Assembly (NCBI GenBank): GCA_030840335.1
Contig: JAUZFR010000026.1
Span: 1 to 55,700, forward strand
Direction of reading: 5' to 3'
DNA: 55,700 bases
Source of the DNA: Actinomycetota bacterium
GTDB lineage: Bacteria; Actinomycetota; Actinomycetes; Actinomycetales; Microbacteriaceae
Shown here: positions 40,969 to 48,659 of the stretch, piece by piece
How positions within the stretch are numbered: the stretch's first letter is position 1
Layout of the letters: every line of letters starts with the position of its first letter
Notes under the pieces: model-generated
Databases searched by the model: none
What the model was told of the DNA's origin: nothing
The model's input: the letters and a program-made list of their open reading frames with translations, nothing else
Translations under genes and position numbers: made by a program

Positions 40969-43900
40969 GAACGCAGAAGTCAGCGCGAACCAGATTGCGG
41001 ATGCCCTCGGCAGACCGCGTCCAACCGACCAACAGCGCGCGGTCATCGAATCCCCGCTGCAACCGGCCCTTGTCGTCGCGGGGGCGGGCAGTGGCAAGAC
41101 CGAAACCATGGCGAACCGCGTGCTTTGGCTGCTTGCGAACGGCAAGGTGCGCCCGAGTGAGATCCTCGGGCTGACGTTTACGCGCAAGGCCGCAGGTGAA
41201 CTCGGTGTGCGCATCCGCGAGCGAATCGCTGAACTCGCAGCTGTCGGCCTGCTCCCGGAAGACTACGACCCGTTCGAGGCGCCAACGGTGTCGACATACA
41301 ACTCGTACGCGAACACGCTGTACCGCGACAACGCGATCGTGCTCGGCCGCGAGAGCGACGGCACTGTGATCGGCGAGGCCGCTGCCTGGCAGCTGGCTCG
41401 CAGCGTCGCCACGCGCAGCCGTGACGACCGGCTCCCCGACCTGGGCAAGAACCTGGAGCCGATCACTCGGGCGGTGCTCACGCTGTCACGGGCGATCGTC
41501 GAAAACGTCGTCGATCGTCAGGGGCTGGTCGACTTTGCCGATCAATTCCGCGTCGTGGCCGAGCTCCCGGCCGGGAGTACGCGCGGGTCATACGAGAAGG
41601 TCGTCGAGCTCGCCGAAACGATCGGATCTCTCGAGGTGCTCGTCGATCTTGCGACCGAGTTCGAGGCAGCGAAAGACCAGCGCGGGCTCGTCGAGTATTC
41701 GGATCAGGTCGCGTTTGCCCTCTCGATCGTTCGCAAGCAACCCAGGGTCGCAGAGGCGGAGCGAGACAAGTACCGCGTCGTTCTGCTCGATGAATACCAG
41801 GACACCTCTGTGGTGCAGACCTGGTTGCTCGCGGATCTGTTCGCTGGCCATCCGGTGATGGCGGTCGGGGATCCGAACCAGTCGATCTACGGCTGGCGCG
41901 GGGCGAGCGCCAGCAACCTCGACGACTTCGCATCCGCTTTTGGCGCGCAGGATGCCCGCTTCGCGCTCGCGACCAGCTGGCGGAACGGCCATCGCATCCT
42001 CCACGCGGCGAACGTCGTCGTGGCGCCCTTCAAGGCGACTGCTCGGGTGCAGGTGGATGAACTCATTGCGAGCCCGACCGCGAGCGACATTCCGCTGGGT
42101 GTTGCGTTCGAAGAGAAGGTGGCCGATGAAGCCGAGGCGGCCGCGTTGTGGCTGAAGTCACGGCTTGACGTTAAGGGAGCGCCGCCGTCCGCAGCAATGC
42201 TGTTCCGAACGCGAAAGACGCAGGGTTACTTTCTCGAAGCCATGCGCCGGCACGACGTGCGCTTCCACGTGCTCGGTATTGGCGGGCTGATGTCCGAGCC
42301 GGAGATCGCCGACCTGGTGAGCGCGCTCACGGTCGTCAACGATCCCGCCGCCGGCCTCGAGCTGATTCGGGTGCTTGCCGGTTCGCGCTGGCGCATCGGC
42401 GTGCGTGACCTCCACGCGCTGAACAGGCTCGCGTCCTGGCTTCGGGACCGCGACTACGCGCAACAGCCGCTCACCAGCGAGGTCAAGGGAAAACTGCGGA
42501 TGTCGGTCGCCAGCGGCGAGGGCGGCTCGATCGTCGATGCGCTCGACTTCATCGCCTCGGCGCGTGCGGATCACGGCATGCTCGGCGCTTTTACCGAGAT
42601 CGGCCTTGATCGACTTCGGGACGCGGGCCGAACGTTTACGAAGCTTCGCGCGCGCCTGAACCTCGATCTTCGGGATTTCGTCGTCTTCGTGATGCAGGAA
42701 CTCCAGCTCGACATCGAGGTCGCGGCCAATGAGTATCGCGTGCTTGGCACAGCCAACTTCGATGCCTTCTTCGACGCTCTCGGCGGCTACCTCGCCATGG
42801 CAGACGCCGCATCGCTCGGCGGATTCCTGTCCTGGTTGCGCGAGGCAGAGGAGCGCGAAGACCTCACACCGCGCCCTGAAGATCCAGAGCCGGGCACGGT
42901 GCAGGTTCTCACAATCCACGGAGCGAAGGGGCTCGAGTGGGACCTCGTTGTGGTGCCAAGGCTCGTGGAAGACGAGTTGCCAGCGAAACCGCTCGAGGGC
43001 TTTACCGGTTGGCTGGCATTTGGGCGGCTGCCGTGGCCGTTCCGCGGCGATGCAGCCGAACTCCCCGTCTTCGACTGGAAGTCGGCGACAACGCGCAAGG
43101 AAATCATGGATGAGCGCGCCCGCTTCACGGAGGCCGTGCGAGCCCGCAGCGTTGACGAGGAGCGGCGACTTTTCTATGTCGCGGTCACGCGAGCGCGGCA
43201 CTCACTTCTGCTCAGCGGGTCGTTCTGGGCCACCCAATCCAAGCCGAGATCGCCCAGCATCTTCTTGAAGGAGCTCGCCGACGACGGCGTGATCGACGCT
43301 CTTCCTGCGGCTGCGCAGAGCGCAGACAATCCAAACGGCGACGACATCGAGCGAATCGTCTGGCCGATGGATCCGCTCGGCAGCCGTCGCGCCGCTATCG
43401 AATGGGCGGCCGCCGAGGTGCGGGCTGCGGCGCCACAAATCGTCGGTCCGTGGAAAGACGAACTCACTCTCCTGGTCGACGAGCGACGGGCGCGACTCGA
43501 TTCGAACGTGCGCGCGGCTCTGCCCTCGCGAGTGCCCGCGTCGAGATTCAAGGACTTCGTCACGGATCCGGCCGCGGTTGCCGCACTGCTGCGGCGCCCG
43601 ATGCCGCAACGGCCGTACCGTGCGACACAGATTGGCACACTGTTCCATTCCTGGGTTGAGGACCGGTACGGAATCGGCGGAGATGCCTTCGAACTCGACA
43701 CGCCATCGACCGAGACAGACACGGGCGACGACATCGATGCAGCTCAGCTAGACCGGCTGAAGCAGACCTTCGAATCGAGCCCGTGGGCGACGCTCAGGCC
43801 AGTCGAGGTCGAGCGCGAGATTCACCTGATCCTCGACGGCCAGATCATCATTTGCAAGATCGACGCGATCTACCAGCACGACGACGGCCGATACCAGGTC

Positions 43901-44122
43901 GTTGACTGGAAGACCGGCAAGGCACCGAAGGATGCCGACGATCTGGCCGAAAAGCAGCTGCAACTCGCGCTGTACCGCCTCGCCTACGCGAAATGGAAGG
44001 GCATCGACCCGCACCTCATCGACGCCGTCTTCTATTTCGTCGCTGACGACCGCGTCATCACGCCTGAGCGCCTGTACGACGAAGAGGAACTGATCGAACT
44101 CTGGGGCCGGTCGCTCGGTTAG
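40961..44122 (+). CDS. adnB: AdnB subunit of the AdnAB helicase-nuclease
   Basis: 1053 residues, GTG start. Full superfamily 1A motor: Walker A GAGSGKT at 41-47, Thr-Phe-Thr-Arg-Lys-Ala, Walker B Leu-Leu-Asp-Glu-Tyr-Gln-Asp-Thr near 274-281, Gly-Asp-Pro-Asn-Gln-Ser-Ile-Tyr-Gly-Trp-Arg-Gly-Ala near 304-316, Thr-Ile-His-Gly-Ala-Lys-Gly-Leu-Glu-Trp near 650-659, Tyr-Val-Ala-Val-Thr-Arg-Ala. C-terminal PD-(D/E)xK nuclease: His in Leu-Phe-His-Ser-Trp near 900, Ile-Asp-Ala-Ile, Val-Val-Asp-Trp-Lys-Thr-Gly near 977-983 and Gln-Leu-Ala-Leu-Tyr. This is the active motor of the heterodimer. It overlaps the convergent kinase-like gene by four bases at its end. Confidence 0.93.
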   Translation: MTENAEVSANQIADALGRPRPTDQQRAVIESPLQPALVVAGAGSGKTETMANRVLWLLANGKVRPSEILGLTFTRKAAGELGVRIRERIAELAAVGLLPEDYDPFEAPTVSTYNSYANTLYRDNAIVLGRESDGTVIGEAAAWQLARSVATRSRDDRLPDLGKNLEPITRAVLTLSRAIVENVVDRQGLVDFADQFRVVAELPAGSTRGSYEKVVELAETIGSLEVLVDLATEFEAAKDQRGLVEYSDQVAFALSIVRKQPRVAEAERDKYRVVLLDEYQDTSVVQTWLLADLFAGHPVMAVGDPNQSIYGWRGASASNLDDFASAFGAQDARFALATSWRNGHRILHAANVVVAPFKATARVQVDELIASPTASDIPLGVAFEEKVADEAEAAALWLKSRLDVKGAPPSAAMLFRTRKTQGYFLEAMRRHDVRFHVLGIGGLMSEPEIADLVSALTVVNDPAAGLELIRVLAGSRWRIGVRDLHALNRLASWLRDRDYAQQPLTSEVKGKLRMSVASGEGGSIVDALDFIASARADHGMLGAFTEIGLDRLRDAGRTFTKLRARLNLDLRDFVVFVMQELQLDIEVAANEYRVLGTANFDAFFDALGGYLAMADAASLGGFLSWLREAEEREDLTPRPEDPEPGTVQVLTIHGAKGLEWDLVVVPRLVEDELPAKPLEGFTGWLAFGRLPWPFRGDAAELPVFDWKSATTRKEIMDERARFTEAVRARSVDEERRLFYVAVTRARHSLLLSGSFWATQSKPRSPSIFLKELADDGVIDALPAAAQSADNPNGDDIERIVWPMDPLGSRRAAIEWAAAEVRAAAPQIVGPWKDELTLLVDERRARLDSNVRAALPSRVPASRFKDFVTDPAAVAALLRRPMPQRPYRATQIGTLFHSWVEDRYGIGGDAFELDTPSTETDTGDDIDAAQLDRLKQTFESSPWATLRPVEVEREIHLILDGQIIICKIDAIYQHDDGRYQVVDWKTGKAPKDADDLAEKQLQLALYRLAYAKWKGIDPHLIDAVFYFVADDRVITPERLYDEEELIELWGRSLG

Positions 44123-45108
44123 ACCGCTCGCTCGCTGCGCTCGAGCATCGCTTCGACCTCGTCGATACCGATGATCGGCATGGTCTGGGCGCTGAGCGGG
44201 TTCATCACGTCGTTATGCACGTTGTCGACCAGCGCGTTGAGCATCTCCACCGCGTCATCCACGATTTCGGTGTCGTGCAGTTCGGTGCCGTGCAGCAGCC
44301 ACTTCGCGAGCTCCAGCTCTGCGTACAGCATTGCGCGCTGGCGGATCTGCCGGTCGGCACCGCCGCGCACCTCGTTGTACGTATCGAAACCGATCTCGGG
44401 CACCGATTCCGCATGAGCACCGAGCAGCCAGAACAAGTCGCGGGCAGGGTCGCCGACCCGCAGTTCGTGCCAGCCAATGACTCCGGTGACTTCGCTGCCC
44501 GCAAAAAGCAACGAGTCGGCGGCGAGCGATCCATTGATCACGGTGGGCTGGAACTGCCAGAGCTTCGAGTCTTCGGTCGCCGCTTCCCAGCGCGCGAGCA
44601 GGGCCGGAGGGACCACACCGGTGCCAGCCGCGCGATCCATGACGGTGATGCTTGCGCGCAGGCATTCGATCGGCGTCAGCACGGGCAGGCCTGCGTCAGC
44701 GACGAAGCTGGTTGGGAGAGCATGGATGGCCGCGATTGCGCGGCCAACGGATGTCGCGTGAGCGGCATCCAGGCCACCGAGCGGCACCTTCGATCCGTAC
44801 ACGAATTCATAGACGACGGCGCGGGTTCCGTTAATCGGAGTCTGACCGGCGAACGTGGACACCGAAAAGTGGAGTCGGGTTCGCACTCCGGCCGAGAGGG
44901 CGCGCAGTGCGACGCGGTCGGCCGACTGCTCGGCCTCTGCGCGCTCATTGCGGGGGAGGCGCGCGACCCAGTGCCGTCCGTCGCGACTGGTGAGAAGAGC
45001 GGAATCGAAATCGCCCTGCTCGGCACCGAAAGTGGACGCCTCAACGAGGTCGAGGCCGGGCACAGCCGAAGTGGCGAGCGCGGCTAGAGTGAGATGAGAT
45101 CGAGCCAT
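44119..45108 (-). CDS. Aminoglycoside-phosphotransferase-fold protein, catalytic residues lost
   Basis: 329 residues from the ATG at 45108 (opening Ala-Arg-Ser-His-Leu-Thr-Leu-Ala-Ala-Leu-Ala-Thr). The layout is that of APH/choline-kinase proteins: an N-lobe with Tyr-Glu-Phe-Val as hinge region near 100, then a C-lobe. Where active members have His-Gly-Asp-Leu this protein has Asn-Gly-Ser-Leu (near residue 195), and where they have Val-Ile-Asp-Trp it has Val-Ile-Gly-Trp-His, followed by the normal Gly-Asp-Pro-Ala-Arg-Asp-Leu. Both the catalytic base and the metal-binding aspartate are replaced, so phosphotransfer is unlikely. Sits between adnB and nudC; leaderless start. Confidence 0.82.
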   Translation of the reverse strand: MARSHLTLAALATSAVPGLDLVEASTFGAEQGDFDSALLTSRDGRHWVARLPRNERAEAEQSADRVALRALSAGVRTRLHFSVSTFAGQTPINGTRAVVYEFVYGSKVPLGGLDAAHATSVGRAIAAIHALPTSFVADAGLPVLTPIECLRASITVMDRAAGTGVVPPALLARWEAATEDSKLWQFQPTVINGSLAADSLLFAGSEVTGVIGWHELRVGDPARDLFWLLGAHAESVPEIGFDTYNEVRGGADRQIRQRAMLYAELELAKWLLHGTELHDTEIVDDAVEMLNALVDNVHNDVMNPLSAQTMPIIGIDEVEAMLERSERAV

Positions 45109-45114
45109 ACCCAC

Positions 45115-45120
45115 AGGGTA
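45115..45120 (-). promoter_or_regulatory. -10 hexamer of leaderless promoter for the kinase-like gene
   Basis: TACCCT on the minus strand, then six bases (GTGGGT), then the ATG at 45108. The arrangement closely resembles the start of the gene at 48610 (CATCCT, GTGGGG, ATG). Confidence 0.55.
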
Positions 45121-45175
45121 GGTCGACCTTTCCCTTCAGCCCTCGCACGCCACGCCTTTCGAAAAGGTCACAAGA

Positions 45176-46105
45176 ATGTCGCATTCCTTCCTCGCGCGGC
45201 TTCCGCTGTCTCGTCATGAGGTCGATCGCGACTATCTGGCGCGGGAGCGGGAGAACATCCTCGACGAGCTGTGGGAGGATCCGGCCACCCGGGTGCTGCC
45301 CATTTTCGAGGGCACGGCGCTGCTCGCATCCGACGATTCGCTCGCGCTTGTGCCGCCTGCGGCGGTGCCGGCAGCGGACCTCCGGGTTTATCTCGGTCGC
45401 ACCACGACTGCGACTCCGACCGAGCCGATTGGCACGCCCGTCGTCGCCGCGCACCTGCTGGACGCCGGGCATCTCGCCGAATCGGAATGGGCAAACCTGC
45501 GAACCGTCGGCAGCAGGCTGAGCGATCGCGACGCGGGCTTGTTCACGGAAGCACTCGGCATACTGAACTGGCACCAGTCGCACGGCTTCTCGCCGAAAAC
45601 GGGCGAACCCACGGTCTTAACCAAGGGGGGATGGGTGCGATACGACCCCATCTCGAACACCGAGGTGTTTCCGCGCACGGATGCCGCGATCATCGTGGGT
45701 GTGATCGACGCGGATGATCGCCTGCTGCTCGGCTCGAACGCGATGTGGGAGAGCAACCGATATTCACTGCTCGCGGGCTTCGTCGAGCCGGGCGAGTCAC
45801 TCGAGGCCGCGGTGATCCGGGAAGTTTTCGAGGAATCGGGCATTCGCGTCACCGATCCGGTGTACCTGGGCAGTCAGCCCTGGCCGTTCCCCGCGTCGCT
45901 CATGCTGGGATTCACGGCAACCGTCGACTCTGCCGTCGCCAGCACTCTGACTCCGGATGGCGCCGAGATCCTCGACCTGCGATGGTTCACGCGTGACGAG
46001 CTGCGTACGTCCAGAGGCGAGATCAAGTTGCCTGGACCGACATCGATCGCACACGCGATTATCGAGGAATGGTTCGGCGAACCGATCACCGACGGTATGT
46101 GGTGA
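45176..46105 (+). CDS. nudC: NAD(H) pyrophosphatase / deNADding enzyme NudC, lacking zinc cysteines
   Basis: 309 residues. Cleaves NAD(H) to NMN(H) and AMP, and in known members removes NAD caps from RNA. The Nudix box GX5EX7REUXEEXGU is intact at about residues 201-223, and the NudC-specific Ser-Gln-Pro-Trp-Pro-Phe-Pro follows near 235-241. The segment that normally is a four-cysteine zinc ribbon (between Trp-His-Gln-Ser-His and Phe-Pro-Arg-Thr-Asp, about 138-170) contains no cysteine at all. AAAAGG at 45162-45167 serves the ATG. Its stop overlaps the GTG of uvrD2 (GTGA), so the two are translationally coupled. Confidence 0.9.
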   Translation: MSHSFLARLPLSRHEVDRDYLARERENILDELWEDPATRVLPIFEGTALLASDDSLALVPPAAVPAADLRVYLGRTTTATPTEPIGTPVVAAHLLDAGHLAESEWANLRTVGSRLSDRDAGLFTEALGILNWHQSHGFSPKTGEPTVLTKGGWVRYDPISNTEVFPRTDAAIIVGVIDADDRLLLGSNAMWESNRYSLLAGFVEPGESLEAAVIREVFEESGIRVTDPVYLGSQPWPFPASLMLGFTATVDSAVASTLTPDGAEILDLRWFTRDELRTSRGEIKLPGPTSIAHAIIEEWFGEPITDGMW

Positions 46106-47781
46106 CGAGCCCGGAAGACCTTCTCGCTGGTCTTGACGATCAGCAACGCCAGGCGGCCGAGGCGCTCCTGGGCCCGGTCGTGCTCCTCGCCGGCGCAGGC
46201 ACGGGTAAGACTCGGGCGATCACGCATCGCATCGCGTATGGAGTCGCCACCGGCGTGTATTCGCCGAGTCGGGTCATGGCGCTGACGTTCACTGCCCGGG
46301 CAGCAGGCGAGCTGCGATCGAGGCTCCGCGGACTTGGTGCCGGCGGCGTCTCTGCGCGCACGTTCCACGCATCCGCCCTCTCTCAGCTTGGCTTTTTCTG
46401 GCCGCAGGTGATCGGCGGTTCTGTTCCGCGTCTGCTCGAGAGCAAGGGGCGCCTGCTCGGTCACGCGGCGGAGTCCCTGCGACTCAGGCTCGACACCGCC
46501 ACTCTGCGTGACACGGCGGCGGAGATCGAGTGGCGCAAGGTCTCGCGGCTGAGCATCGAGCAGTACGCGAACGCAGCTAATCGGCGCGCTCTTCCGCCCA
46601 CACTCACCATCGAGAAAGCGGTCGACCTGCAGCGAGCCTACGAAAAGGTCAAGGATGAGCGCCGCCAGATCGATTTCGAAGACGTGCTTCTCGCCGCCGC
46701 AGGAATGATCGAGTCCGAGCCGCGCGTCGCCCAGCAGGTGCGCGAGCAGTATCGATTCTTCGTGGTGGATGAGTACCAGGACGTCTCACCGCTCCAGCAG
46801 GAGCTTCTCACCCTCTGGCTGGGCGAACGCGATGACCTCTGCGTGGTCGGCGACGCGAGCCAGACGATCTACTCGTTCGCGGGGGCGACCCCCGACTATC
46901 TGCTCGGATTCACCGGCAGGCACGAGGATGCGACAGTCGTGCGTCTCGAACAGAACTATCGCTCGACCCCGTCGATCATCGACGCGGCTAATCGAATCAT
47001 GCGCGGACGCCCCGGCGCTCTCGATCTGCATGCCGTCGCGGGAACGCCGCAGGGGCCAGCCCCGACGATTTCGCCAAACAACACGGACTCCTCGGAAGCT
47101 CGCTCGATCGCGCAGTCGATCGCGGCCGAGATCGAGGCAGGGGCCAAGCCCGAATCGATCGCGATTCTGTACCGCATCAACGTTCAGTCGGCAGCGCTCG
47201 AATCGGCGCTGAACGACGCGCGCGTGCCATACGTGCTCAGGGGAGCCACACGATTCTTCGATCTGCGTGAGATCAAGGAGGCGATCATGATGCTGAAGGG
47301 CGCCTCCATCTCGATCGCCGGTGAGCCGCTGTTCAAGACCGTTAGTGACGTGCTGCGCTCGCTTGGCTGGACCCAGGATGCGCCCGAAACGCGCGGTGCC
47401 GTGCGCGATAAATGGGAGTCGCTCAACGCCCTCATGGGCCTGGCTGAAGAGGCTCCGGCAGACACCACCCTCAAGGAATTCGTCGCCGAGTTGCTCGAAC
47501 GACAGGCCGGCCAACACGAGCCGACGATGTCCGCGGTCACGCTTGCGACACTGCACAGCGCGAAGGGGCTGGAGTGGGAATCGGTGTACATCGTCGGAGT
47601 CTCCGAGGGGCTGCTGCCGATCACGTACGCCAAAACCGAGGCAGCGGTGGACGAGGAACGCCGACTCTTCTATGTCGGCATCACGCGGGCTCGTCGAAGG
47701 CTTCAGCTGTCGTGGGCATCCGAGGGATCGAATCGGTCGTCGCAGCGCCAGCCAAGCCGATTCCTCGCGGAGCTTCGGTAG
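46102..47781 (+). CDS. uvrD2: Superfamily 1 DNA helicase UvrD2-like, short form
   Basis: 559 residues from the GTG at 46102; the frame extends to 46069 inside nudC but the four-base overlap is the typical start. Motor motifs: GAGTGKT at 31-37, Thr-Phe-Thr-Ala-Arg-Ala-Ala, Asp-Glu-Tyr-Gln-Asp-Val near 222-227, Gln-Thr-Ile-Tyr-Ser-Phe-Ala-Gly-Ala, Glu-Gln-Asn-Tyr-Arg-Ser-Thr, Thr-Leu-His-Ser-Ala-Lys-Gly-Leu-Glu-Trp and Gly-Ile-Thr-Arg-Ala-Arg. It ends at Ser-Arg-Phe-Leu right after the motor. Mycobacterial UvrD2 has about 700 residues with an HRDC domain and a four-cysteine module after this point; both are missing. The last 101 bases overlap the convergent ThiF-like gene. Confidence 0.9.
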   Translation: MTSPEDLLAGLDDQQRQAAEALLGPVVLLAGAGTGKTRAITHRIAYGVATGVYSPSRVMALTFTARAAGELRSRLRGLGAGGVSARTFHASALSQLGFFWPQVIGGSVPRLLESKGRLLGHAAESLRLRLDTATLRDTAAEIEWRKVSRLSIEQYANAANRRALPPTLTIEKAVDLQRAYEKVKDERRQIDFEDVLLAAAGMIESEPRVAQQVREQYRFFVVDEYQDVSPLQQELLTLWLGERDDLCVVGDASQTIYSFAGATPDYLLGFTGRHEDATVVRLEQNYRSTPSIIDAANRIMRGRPGALDLHAVAGTPQGPAPTISPNNTDSSEARSIAQSIAAEIEAGAKPESIAILYRINVQSAALESALNDARVPYVLRGATRFFDLREIKEAIMMLKGASISIAGEPLFKTVSDVLRSLGWTQDAPETRGAVRDKWESLNALMGLAEEAPADTTLKEFVAELLERQAGQHEPTMSAVTLATLHSAKGLEWESVYIVGVSEGLLPITYAKTEAAVDEERRLFYVGITRARRRLQLSWASEGSNRSSQRQPSRFLAELR

Positions 47782-48610
47782 CTTCGGGAGCCTCCATCGG
47801 GTCTCCCGGTGCTGCTCGCGGCGAGAGGCACCCGCAGTCCGGGTGAGGCATCCATTCCCCGCGCACGATCTCGCCGGTTTCTGCGCCGATTCGGAAGGAT
47901 GTCGCTGCCGAGGATGCCGGGGAGTCGCTTGCACCCCCGCTGAGACGCCGCACCACCATGCGGGCTGCCATCGCGGCGACCTCGCGAGAGACCAGGGGAG
48001 TCTCTGCGGCGCTGCGGCACCCCCAGAGCTGGGAAGCAAGGGTGGACCAGCGAGCATCCGCGTCTCGTCGATAGAACTCGAGGCAATACAGGCAGGGGCC
48101 CGATCCGGGCTCGACGAGCGGACCGATTGTCGCCGATCCGTCCGCGAACACGATCGGCAGGTGCGGAATGTCGCGGCGGAGCCAGAATCCGTAGACGTCG
48201 GGATCGAAGACGTAATGGCCGATGGCGATACCGAGGTCGCACGGGATATCGCCGACCGAGCGATCGACCACCACCTGGAGCCCGGTCTCGGCGAGAGCTC
48301 CAGCTATTCGGTCGACTGTCGGACCGGCGCCGACTATCGCGACGGTGTGGCGTGATTGTTCCGGTTTGCTGGGCCGCAACACCGGGCCGAGTGCGATCAG
48401 GAGGCGCGTGGCATCCAGCTCGGTCGCGCCCGCGGCCCGCGCCACCATGACGAGGCCCGGGCGACTCACACCGATCGCGAGAGCGGCGATCATGCGTTCC
48501 TGCGCGTTCGAGACCTCTCGCAAGATGACCCGGGCGGGCTCCACGCCAAACTGGAGGCTGAACGGGTCACGCCAGACCATCGGAACGCGCGGGTCGAGCC
48601 TCAGAACCAT
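47681..48610 (-). CDS. ThiF/cyclodehydratase-like protein (TOMM leader-binding type), orphan
   Basis: 309 residues from the ATG at 48610; the frame runs on to 48847 but that part lies inside the DUF2342 gene. Residues about 1-85 look like a winged-helix/leader-binding region (Val-Pro-Met-Val-Trp-Arg-Asp-Pro-Phe-Ser-Leu-Gln-Phe-Gly opening). A Rossmann motif Val-Ala-Ile-Val-Gly-Ala-Gly-Pro follows near 91-98. Cys-Leu-Tyr-Cys (near 173-176) and Cys-Gly-Cys (near 257) could bind structural zinc, as in SagC/ThiF-like cyclodehydratase partners. Position corresponds to Rv3196 of M. tuberculosis. No YcaO, precursor peptide or oxidase gene is in the window. The tail beyond residue 275 is Ala/Pro/Glu-rich and overlaps uvrD2. 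Confidence 0.65.
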   Translation of the reverse strand: MVLRLDPRVPMVWRDPFSLQFGVEPARVILREVSNAQERMIAALAIGVSRPGLVMVARAAGATELDATRLLIALGPVLRPSKPEQSRHTVAIVGAGPTVDRIAGALAETGLQVVVDRSVGDIPCDLGIAIGHYVFDPDVYGFWLRRDIPHLPIVFADGSATIGPLVEPGSGPCLYCLEFYRRDADARWSTLASQLWGCRSAAETPLVSREVAAMAARMVVRRLSGGASDSPASSAATSFRIGAETGEIVRGEWMPHPDCGCLSPRAAPGDPMEAPEATEAPRGIGLAGAATTDSIPRMPTTAEAFDEPA

Positions 48611-48616
48611 CCCCAC

Positions 48617-48622
48617 AGGATG
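48617..48622 (-). promoter_or_regulatory. Possible -10 of the ThiF-like gene
   Basis: CATCCT on the minus strand, six bases (GTGGGG) before the ATG at 48610. Weaker than its neighbours because the first base is not T; the GGGG could alternatively act as a too-close ribosome binding site. Confidence 0.35.
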
Positions 48623-48659
48623 CGCGCAACCGGGCAGGTCACGCGCGAATTGCTCACAG

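Noticed and set aside
37801-44122. Apparent excess of the hexamer GCATCC/GGATGC, as a possible Chi-like or segregation motif
   Set aside because: A hand count gave about eight copies on both orientations against roughly four expected from base composition; too weak, and dipeptide codon preference could explain it.
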